Assembly (NCBI GenBank): GCA_947456315.1
Contig: CANGRU010000011.1
Span: 1 to 13,649, forward strand
Reading direction: 5' to 3'
Source of the DNA: Beijerinckiaceae bacterium
GTDB taxonomy: Bacteria; Pseudomonadota; Alphaproteobacteria; Rhizobiales; Beijerinckiaceae
Length of the DNA stretch: 13,649 nucleotides
Each line of letters begins with the position of its first letter. Within the stretch, counting starts at the first letter, position 1. Both the position numbers and the translations under genes were made by a program. The notes beneath the pieces were generated by a model. It saw nothing but the letters and a program-made list of their open reading frames with translations, did not search any database and was not told the origin of the DNA. This document shows positions 7,457 to 12,649 of the stretch, one piece after another.

Positions 7457-7972
7457 ATGTCCTTTTCGACCTCCGCAGCGCGCGCCTTCAGCGCCGACAC
7501 TTTTGTGCCCCAACACAATCCTACGCTGCAGATGTTAGAGGATTTTCTTCATCAATTTCGCGCTTTTGCCACTGCACTGTCCGGCGTGATGCGGGCCCCC
7601 GCGCAAACGCTCGCCTATGCCGATTGGCGCGCCCCCTCGCTCACCGACCATGTGGAACGCTCTGTGGTGCAAGCCCGCTCCGGCTATGCCCGTTTGCCCG
7701 CTGAGCTGCGTCAGGCTTTTGATGATCTGGCGCACCAGCTGGATTGCAAGACGGTTGCAGCCCTCGTTCTGCTGCGCCGCCAGCAGCGCTCCGGTCAGAC
7801 CCAAGATCTTGCCTTTATCGAGGCCTGCCGCCGCATGTCGCGCTCCTTGTCGGAATGTCTGCAGACTTTTGATGAAGCGTTGGATCCGGTGATGTCGCTG
7901 GCTCCTACCACCGCGGCTCCCCATCATGCGGCGCCGACACTGGAACTCGTCACGAATGTGACATTGGGCTGA
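7457..7972 (+). CDS. Hypothetical protein, 171 residues, mostly helical
   Basis: I do not recognise this family. The frame runs from ATG 7457, with a weak GAGAT-like site upstream, to TGA 7970-7972. The protein begins MSFSTSAARAFSADTF. It is rich in Ala, Leu and Arg, and its middle (about residues 25-140) looks like a bundle of amphipathic helices, including RRQQRSGQTQDLAFIEACRR and SRSLSECLQTFDEALD. The end is Pro/Ala/Thr rich. There is no signal peptide or transmembrane segment, and two cysteines only flank helices (LDCKT, EACRR). It diverges from the SRAP gene and its last 23 bases overlap the 3' end of the convergent dehydrogenase gene. Codon use matches its neighbours and no competing frame is better, so it is probably real. 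Function is unknown. Confidence 0.7.
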   Translation: MSFSTSAARAFSADTFVPQHNPTLQMLEDFLHQFRAFATALSGVMRAPAQTLAYADWRAPSLTDHVERSVVQARSGYARLPAELRQAFDDLAHQLDCKTVAALVLLRRQQRSGQTQDLAFIEACRRMSRSLSECLQTFDEALDPVMSLAPTTAAPHHAAPTLELVTNVTLG

Positions 7973-8822
7973 GCGGAACCGGCGGCAGATCATCCTCCGG
8001 CACGAAAAAGTCGGGCATCAGCTCTTGCGTCGGATCAACGCGATACTGGTCAAAGTCGCGCTGCCCACGCGACCACAGAAATGAATCATCAATCAGAAAT
8101 TGTCCGGTCAGCTCACGCGCCAGCGTGGTGAAGATCGCATGCGCCGCATCGGCCACAATTTCGGGACTGCGCGACGCGCGCATCAAAGCATCTCCGCCCA
8201 GCAGATTATTGACCGCTGCTGTGGCAATGGTCGTGCGCGGCCACAACGCATTGACCGCAATGCCTGAGCGGCGCAATTCGCCAGCCAGTCCCAATACGGC
8301 GAGGCTCATGCCATATTTGGCCATGGAATAGGCGGTATGGGCCGCAAACCATTTTTCTTTCAGATCGAGCGGCGGCGACAGCATCAGAATATGCGGATTT
8401 TGCGCGCGCGTCAGATAAGGCACGGCCAGTTTCGACACCATGAAAGACCCGCGCGCATTGACCTGATGCATCAGATCAAACCGCTTCATCTCGGTCTTCT
8501 GGCTGTCGGCCAGAAAAATCGCACTGGCATTGTTGACGACAATATCAAGGCCGCCGAAATGTGCGGCGGTCATCTCCAAAGCATCCGCCACTTGCTGCTC
8601 ATCACGCACATCCACCGTGAGCGGCAAAGCGCGCCCGCCTGCCTGTTCGATTTCGGCGGCGGCGGTGTGAATCGTGCCGGGCAATTTGGGATGCGGCTCG
8701 GATGTTTTGGCAGCAATCGCAATATTGGCGCCCTCGCGGGCGGCGCGCAGTGCAATGGCCAGACCAATGCCGCGCGAAGCGCCCGTGATGAACAATGTTT
8801 TGCCCTGCAATGACGCGCTCAT
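7950..8822 (-). CDS. HSDL2-like short-chain dehydrogenase/reductase (NAD(P)-dependent)
   Basis: A classical-type SDR of 290 residues. Visible are the dinucleotide motif TGASRGIG (13-20), DVRDEQQV (71-78), NNAS (97-100), the candidate catalytic Ser149 in MLSPPLDL, and Tyr165/Lys169 in YSMAK. Segments such as AKTSEPHPKLPGTI, KYGMSLAVLGLAGE and AVNALWPRT, and the tail ending PDFFVP, closely resemble the N-terminal domain of animal HSDL2 as I remember it. HSDL2 is a peroxisomal/mitochondrial SDR tied to fatty-acid metabolism; the SCP2 domain of the animal protein is absent here. The start ATG overlaps the stop of the upstream crotonase gene (ATGA), and AAAGGAGG is perfectly placed at 8829-8836, so the pair is translationally coupled. 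A role in acyl-CoA or fatty-alcohol/aldehyde oxidation is inferred; the substrate is unknown. Confidence 0.92.
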   Translation of the reverse strand: MSASLQGKTLFITGASRGIGLAIALRAAREGANIAIAAKTSEPHPKLPGTIHTAAAEIEQAGGRALPLTVDVRDEQQVADALEMTAAHFGGLDIVVNNASAIFLADSQKTEMKRFDLMHQVNARGSFMVSKLAVPYLTRAQNPHILMLSPPLDLKEKWFAAHTAYSMAKYGMSLAVLGLAGELRRSGIAVNALWPRTTIATAAVNNLLGGDALMRASRSPEIVADAAHAIFTTLARELTGQFLIDDSFLWSRGQRDFDQYRVDPTQELMPDFFVPEDDLPPVPLSPMSHS

Positions 8823-9580
8823 GGGCGCCCTCCTTTGCTCATGAATGTTTGAAAGGCTTTTTGTGCCTCGCCCGATTGCAAAGCGCCCGCAAATGCCGTT
8901 GCTTCCTCGCGGATTTTGGCCAGCAAGGCTGTGCGGTCACCGCGCAGCAAACGCCGTGCGCCCAGCATGGCCTGGCGTGGCTTGGCAGCCAGAGCCGCAG
9001 CCTCACGCGCAGCATGATTTTCGAGCGCCTGCACGGGCACAATCGCATTGATCAAACCCAGCTCCAGCGCACGCGGGGCTGAAAAGCCTTTGCCCAGCAG
9101 CAGCAATTCAGCCGCACGCACCATGCCGATGCGCTGTGGCAACAAGAGCGAGGAGCCAGCTTCCGGCACCAGCCCCAGATCGACAAAGGGCATTTTGAAT
9201 TGCGCATCGGATGTGGCGAAGGCGAGATCACAATGCAAAAGCATGGTCGTGCCAATGCCGATGGCAGCCCCTTCAATGGCGAGCACCAAAGGCTTGTCGA
9301 GTAGGGCGAGAGCTTCAACAAAACGATAGGCCGCCATTGTGTGCGGGGTTTGTGCGGCGGCGATGAAATCACCAATATCATTGCCTGCCGTAAACACGCC
9401 GCCCGAACCGCGCAGCAAAAGCGCGCCGATCTCCTCATCGGCTTGCGCCTGATCAAAGCCGTCGATCAGCGCCTCATACATGGCCCCTGTGAGAGCATTT
9501 TTCTTTTTCGGTCGTGCGAGGGTGAGCACCAGCACACCACCATCACGCGAGACAAGAACGTCATCTGTTGATTGTGCCAT
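8819..9580 (-). CDS. Enoyl-CoA hydratase/isomerase (crotonase) family protein, ECI2-like active site
   Basis: A 253-residue crotonase-fold acyl-CoA enzyme. The oxyanion-hole segments are GVFTAGNDIGDF (61-72) and EGAAIGIGTTMLLHCDLAF (103-121). The two glutamates of true enoyl-CoA hydratases (GGGCELA and FGxPE contexts) are not conserved: the positions read IGTTMLL and FKMPFVD. Instead GLVPEAGSS puts Glu140 where delta3,delta2-enoyl-CoA isomerases of the ECI2 type carry their catalytic Glu. Isomerisation of unsaturated acyl-CoA, an auxiliary beta-oxidation step, is therefore more likely than hydration. The start ATG at 9578-9580 has GGAGG at 9588-9592, and the stop overlaps the next gene's start. 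Full-length, with no disruption. The precise acyl substrate is unknown. Confidence 0.92.
   Translation of the reverse strand: MAQSTDDVLVSRDGGVLVLTLARPKKKNALTGAMYEALIDGFDQAQADEEIGALLLRGSGGVFTAGNDIGDFIAAAQTPHTMAAYRFVEALALLDKPLVLAIEGAAIGIGTTMLLHCDLAFATSDAQFKMPFVDLGLVPEAGSSLLLPQRIGMVRAAELLLLGKGFSAPRALELGLINAIVPVQALENHAAREAAALAAKPRQAMLGARRLLRGDRTALLAKIREEATAFAGALQSGEAQKAFQTFMSKGGRP
8829..8836 (-). promoter_or_regulatory. Strong ribosome-binding site for SDR gene inside the crotonase gene
   Basis: On the minus strand AAAGGAGG lies six bases before the SDR start codon at 8820-8822, within the last codons of the crotonase gene (its C-terminal KGGRP). Together with the ATGA overlap this indicates coupled, well-initiated translation of the dehydrogenase. 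Confidence 0.8.
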
Positions 9581-9684
9581 TGGTCCGCCTCCGCATGAAT
9601 GCGCTTGACCGGCGGGCGTTTCGGGCCGACAAACCGGGCAGCTTCAATTGGTTCAGATAAGAACTATCCTCCCGGCCCGAGCGA
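9581..9684. other. Divergent intergenic region crotonase/Sua5
   Basis: This 104-bp gap separates the minus-strand crotonase-SDR pair from the plus-strand tsaC-like gene and should hold both promoters. A TTGACC hexamer lies at 9605-9610, but no good -10 follows at 16-18 bp. The only clear signal is the crotonase ribosome-binding site (GGAGG on the minus strand, 9588-9592). No repeat is seen here. Confidence 0.5.
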
Positions 9685-10659
9685 ATGTCCACCGACCGAA
9701 TGATTGAAACGCGCTGCCTGCCTGCTGATCCTTCCGCCCTTGCGGAAGGTGGCGCGATTTTGCGCGCCGGCGGGCTCGTCGCCTTTCCGACCGAGACGGT
9801 CTATGGGCTGGGTGCGGATGCGACCTCGGGCGAGGCGGTGGCAAAAATATATGCTGCGAAAGAACGCCCGCAATTCAATCCGTTAATCGCGCATTGTCCG
9901 GATCTGGCGAGCGCCGAACTGTATGGCCGGTTTGGTGATGACGCGCGCAAACTGGCGGAGGCCTTCTGGCCGGGCCCGCTGACCCTGGTGGTGCCTGCAC
10001 GGCAAAATTGTGCGGTGAGCGATCTGGCGCGCGCGGGTCTCAACTCGATTGCTTTGCGTGTTCCCGCCCACCCCGTTGCACAAGCCTTGCTGCGCGCCGC
10101 TGGCGTGCCGGTGGCTGCACCTTCCGCCAATCGCTCGGGTCGCGTTTCACCCACCCATGCGGGTCATGTGATGGGTGATCTCGAGGGCCGCATTGATCTG
10201 GTGTTGGATGGCGGCGCCACAGACGTGGGTGTGGAATCGACCATCATCGCTTGTCTGGATGGCAAAGTGTCTTTGCTGCGCCCCGGTGGTCTGGCGCGCG
10301 ACGAGATTGAACGGGTGATTGGGCGCAAACTCGATGCGCGCGCAGATGAGACCATCAATGCGCCCGGTTTGCTCGCCTCCCATTATGCACCCAAGGCACG
10401 CCTGCGGCTGGATGCCGCGACAATTGAAAAAGACGACGCCATTCTGGATTTCGGTGGCCGCTTTGCCGATGTGCAACAGGCGAGTTTTGATCTGTCGCCC
10501 ACGGGCAATTTGAAAGAAGCCGCCGCCAATCTCTTCGCCTTTCTGCGCGCCCTTGATGCCACGGGCGCGGACGTGATTGCGGTCGCCCCCATTCCCCATG
10601 AGGGACTGGGCGAAGCCATCCGCGACCGCCTGAGCCGCGCCGCCGCGCCGCGGGATTGA
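9685..10659 (+). CDS. L-threonylcarbamoyladenylate synthase, Sua5 type (YrdC + Sua5 domains)
   Basis: This enzyme makes threonylcarbamoyl-AMP from threonine, bicarbonate and ATP, the first step of t6A37 synthesis on ANN-decoding tRNAs, in the cytoplasm. The 324-residue product has the YrdC domain (about 15-205) with PTETVYGLGADA (35-46), KERPQFNPL (59-67), SANRSGRVSPT (147-157) and GVEST (182-186). A linker containing the conserved SHYAPK follows, and then a C-terminal Sua5 Rossmann-like domain. The two-domain length distinguishes Sua5 from the short TsaC form. The start is ATG 9685; a second in-frame ATG at 9700 is possible, and neither has a strong Shine-Dalgarno sequence. The gene stands alone, divergent from the crotonase gene and followed at once by a palindromic element. 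Both tsaC1 and sua5 are used as names, so no symbol is forced. Confidence 0.96.
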   Translation: MSTDRMIETRCLPADPSALAEGGAILRAGGLVAFPTETVYGLGADATSGEAVAKIYAAKERPQFNPLIAHCPDLASAELYGRFGDDARKLAEAFWPGPLTLVVPARQNCAVSDLARAGLNSIALRVPAHPVAQALLRAAGVPVAAPSANRSGRVSPTHAGHVMGDLEGRIDLVLDGGATDVGVESTIIACLDGKVSLLRPGGLARDEIERVIGRKLDARADETINAPGLLASHYAPKARLRLDAATIEKDDAILDFGGRFADVQQASFDLSPTGNLKEAAANLFAFLRALDATGADVIAVAPIPHEGLGEAIRDRLSRAAAPRD

Positions 10660-10669
10660 GTGAGGCCCT

Positions 10670-10788
10670 CCCTCTCCCGCTTGCGGGAGAGGGTGCCTGC
10701 CAGAGGCAGGCGGGTGAGGGTGAGTCAGATTGAACCGCCCTCATCCGTCACGCTTTGCGTGACACCTTCTCCCGCCAGCGGGAGAAGG
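10670..10788. repeat. Multi-hairpin palindromic element, copy 2
   Basis: It has the same architecture as 6466-6589. Hairpin 1 (10670-10693) has stem CCCTCTCCCG/CGGGAGAGGG. Hairpin 2 (10695-10711) is GCCTGC-CAGAG-GCAGGC. The central stem pairs GGGTGAGGG (10712-10720) with CCCTCATCC (10738-10746). Hairpin 3 (10747-10763) is GTCACGC-TTT-GCGTGAC. Hairpin 4 (10765-10788) has stem CCTTCTCCCG/CGGGAGAAGG. Stems are kept while loops and several base pairs differ from copy 1. It begins 10 bp after the Sua5-type gene stop, where it could stop or stabilise that transcript. Confidence 0.88.
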
Positions 10789-10811
10789 AGGCGCTCATGC
10801 GTGGACCTTTG

Positions 10812-10839
10812 TTGAATTGCAAAAGTGCTAGGCCATAAT
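10812..10839 (+). promoter_or_regulatory. Possible sigma70-type promoter for the small secreted protein gene
   Basis: TTGAAT (10812-10817) and CATAAT (10834-10839) are separated by 16 bp, in an AT-richer stretch just after the palindromic element. This would give a leader of roughly 55 nucleotides before the ATG at 10902. It is a visual match only. Confidence 0.35.
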
Positions 10840-10901
10840 CAATCTGGAGCTGCGCCAATTCACCTTAAGGCGCACCAAAAAATTTCAGGGAGGAATTTTC
10901 C

Positions 10902-11288
10902 ATGCGCAAGATTGCAGCATGTCTTTTCTTCATGGGCGTCACTGCACTTCCGGCAAAAGCACAAGAGCCAATGCTCGGATGTCTTGCCCGCTATCACACC
11001 ACAACCATGGTCCAAGAGGATTTCCCGGGTTCTTTGGGTGCCTACAAAAACAGGCCCTGCCGCCTCACAATCAACGTTGGCGGGGTCGGTGCCCGCGCGC
11101 CCAGTAGCGGGGCCAAGCATATCGAATTTGCCGAACGCCCCAAGCACGGGAAGATCAGCGCCAAGACCGCGACGACATTTGTCTTTTTGCCAGACAAGGA
11201 CTTTACCGGCCCAGATAGCATGTTGGTCCGCTACCACATGAAATCCGGCAAAACGATGAGCATCCGTTTCGCGATAACCGTTTCCTGA
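10902..11288 (+). CDS. Small secreted protein with Ig/cadherin-like repeat signature
   Basis: A 128-residue protein with a clear Sec signal peptide: MRKIAACLFFMGVTALPAKA, likely cleaved after Ala20 before QEPM. The mature part has two cysteines (LGCLARY and NRPCRL) that could form a disulphide. The segment from PKHGKIS through TTFVFLPDKDFTGPDSMLVRY follows the pattern of bacterial Ig-like/cadherin-like repeats, in which a P..G turn leads to a Y/F-x-P-x-x-x-F-x-G-x-D strand and a Y. A single such domain fills the protein. An excellent ribosome-binding site, AGGGAGGA, lies at 10887-10894, seven bases before the ATG. The gene stands alone between two different palindromic repeats. The protein is presumably periplasmic or extracellular; partner and function are unknown. 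Confidence 0.82.
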   Translation: MRKIAACLFFMGVTALPAKAQEPMLGCLARYHTTTMVQEDFPGSLGAYKNRPCRLTINVGGVGARAPSSGAKHIEFAERPKHGKISAKTATTFVFLPDKDFTGPDSMLVRYHMKSGKTMSIRFAITVS

Positions 11289-11297
11289 TACCTGCGC

Positions 11298-11387
11298 CGT
11301 CATTGCGAGCGAAGCGAAGCAACCCAGAGGCCTCACGTGGGGCCTTCTGGATTGCTACGTCGGGCTCACGCCCTCCTCGCAATGACG
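11298..11387. repeat. REP-like inverted repeat, complete copy (90 bp)
   Basis: The element is bounded by a perfect 12-bp terminal inverted repeat, CGTCATTGCGAG (11298-11309) and CTCGCAATGACG (11376-11387). Inner arms GCAACCCAGAG and TCTGGATTGC also pair imperfectly. It shares its core CCAGAGGCCTCACGTG with the copy at 12550-12632. It starts 9 bp after the stop of the small secreted protein gene, in the position of a transcript-end hairpin. Confidence 0.88.
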
Positions 11388-11414
11388 GGGCCCCAGCCCC
11401 TCCCTCCCCCGCCC

Positions 11415-11444
11415 TTGCGACTCCCGACGATACTCGCCTAAAGT
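11415..11444 (+). promoter_or_regulatory. Possible promoter for first TctC-type gene
   Basis: TTGCGA (11415-11420) and TAAAGT (11439-11444) are 18 bp apart. The region between this and the start codon can form two short GC hairpins, GGGGC-GATTAA-GCCCC (11454-11469) and a GCGCC/GGCGC pair. This is tentative and based on visual matching alone. Confidence 0.25.
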
Positions 11445-11493
11445 AGGGGCCAAGGGGCGATTAAGCCCCGCTGCGCCGCAACAGGCGCGACCC

Positions 11494-11499
11494 GGGAGG
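11494..11499 (+). promoter_or_regulatory. Ribosome-binding site that decides the start of the first TctC-type gene
   Basis: GGGAGG lies six bases upstream of ATG 11506, an ideal distance. The alternative in-frame ATG at 11500 begins directly at the edge of this motif and is too close to use it, so initiation at 11506 is favoured. Confidence 0.75.
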
Positions 11500-11505
11500 A
11501 TGAAC

Positions 11506-12540
11506 ATGTTCAAGCGGTGCGCTGTTCTGGCACTGGCTCTTTCGGCGGCGAGCGTTCCGGCCAAGGCCGATGCCGTCACTGACTTCTACAAGGGCAAAAA
11601 TGTCCAGCTGGTCGTGGGCTATGGACCGGGTGGAGGCTATGACATTTACGCCCGCCTGATCGCCCGCTTCATCGGCAAACATGTGCCCGGCAGCCCCAAT
11701 GTGGTGGTGCAGAATATGCCAGGTGCCGGCTCGCTGCGCGCCGCCAATTATCTTTATGTGCAGGCACCGCGCGATGGCACGGTGATTGGCACCTTCGCCC
11801 GCAACATGCCGCTGTTGGGCGTGTTGAAAGACAATCCCAACGTCCAGTTCGATCCGCGCAAATATACCTGGCTCGGCTCGCCCTCCTCTGGCGGCAATGA
11901 TGCCTATCTCTTGTTTGCGCGCAAAGATGCCGCGGTGCAGACCGCGCAAGATTTGTTGAAGAAGGGTGGCCCTGCCCTGGTGCTGGGCGGCACGGCGGAA
12001 GGCGCAACCGGCAATGATGTCACCATCCTGTTGCGCGATGCACTCGGCCTCAATCTGAAAATGATTGCCGGCTATCCCGATTCCGGCGCGCTGTTCATGG
12101 CCGCCGACCGCAAGGAAATCGACGGGCGCTTTGTCGGCCTCTCGGCGGTCTCCTCGTCCAAATCGGATTGGCTGAAGCCGGACTCCGCCATGCATGTCAT
12201 CATGCAATTTGCCCGCGCGACACGACACAAGGATTTCCCCGACGCGCCGACCGCACGCGAGATCGCCCCCAATGACCGCGCGCGCGCTTTGGTTGAACTG
12301 GCGGAAATCCCCTATTCGCTGTCACGCCCCTTTGTCGCACCACCCGAATTGCCAGCCGATCGTGCAAGCGCTTTGCAAAAGGCCTTTCTCGATGCCAATG
12401 CGGATGGCGAATATCTGACCGAAGCCGCCAAGCTCGGTGTCGATGTGAGCCCTGTGGGCGCCAAAGAAGCGCAAGAGATGATCAACAAACTCGCAGCAGC
12501 CCCACCCGACCTGCTCGAATATATCAAGAAGCTGCAATGA
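11506..12540 (+). CDS. TctC/Bug-family tripartite tricarboxylate transporter substrate-binding protein, paralogue 1
   Basis: A periplasmic solute-binding protein of the TctC/Bug family, which delivers carboxylates or related small acids to TctAB-type permeases or acts as a sensor. From the chosen start it has 344 residues. The signal peptide MFKRCAVLALALSAASVPAKA is probably cut after Ala21. The first ligand-loop motif is VGYGPGGGYDIYAR (37-50), in place of the P-x-PPGG-x-x-D seen in many Bug proteins. NVVVQNMPGAGS, RKYTWLGS, GGTAEGATGND, GYPDSGALF and LSRPFVAPPE follow. Length is slightly above the usual 320 or so. No TctA or TctB gene is visible in the window. It is followed 9 bp after the stop by a REP-like repeat and then by a close paralogue. 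The ligand is unknown. Confidence 0.9.
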   Translation: MFKRCAVLALALSAASVPAKADAVTDFYKGKNVQLVVGYGPGGGYDIYARLIARFIGKHVPGSPNVVVQNMPGAGSLRAANYLYVQAPRDGTVIGTFARNMPLLGVLKDNPNVQFDPRKYTWLGSPSSGGNDAYLLFARKDAAVQTAQDLLKKGGPALVLGGTAEGATGNDVTILLRDALGLNLKMIAGYPDSGALFMAADRKEIDGRFVGLSAVSSSKSDWLKPDSAMHVIMQFARATRHKDFPDAPTAREIAPNDRARALVELAEIPYSLSRPFVAPPELPADRASALQKAFLDANADGEYLTEAAKLGVDVSPVGAKEAQEMINKLAAAPPDLLEYIKKLQ

Positions 12541-12549
12541 AAATGATGC

Positions 12550-12632
12550 CGTCATTGCGAGCGCAGCGAAGCAATCCAGAGGCCTCACGTGCAGCTCTGG
12601 ATTGCTTCGTCGCTTCGCTCCTCGCAATGACG
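12550..12632. repeat. REP-like inverted repeat, complete copy (83 bp) between tctC-like paralogues
   Basis: The terminal arms CGTCATTGCGAG (12550-12561) and CTCGCAATGACG (12621-12632) are perfect 12-bp complements. Inner arms GCAATCCAGAG (12571-12581) and CTCTGGATTGC (12595-12605) are perfect 11-bp complements around a 13-nt loop. It occupies most of the 109-bp gap between two paralogous genes and ends just before the GGAG (12637-12640) that precedes the second gene. Confidence 0.9.
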
Positions 12633-12649
12633 AGACGGAGAAATTGCTG

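Noticed and set aside
7444..7704. 86-codon plus-strand frame starting 13 bases before the 171-residue hypothetical gene
   Set aside because: It is shorter, Arg/Cys-rich, and overlaps in another frame a longer and more protein-like reading frame.
11461..12228. 255-codon minus-strand open frame opposite the first TctC-type gene, and a similar one at 12524-13366
   Set aside because: Both occur at the same relative place on two paralogues, so they are shared shadows of the real genes; they are rich in His, Gly and Ile and lack motifs.
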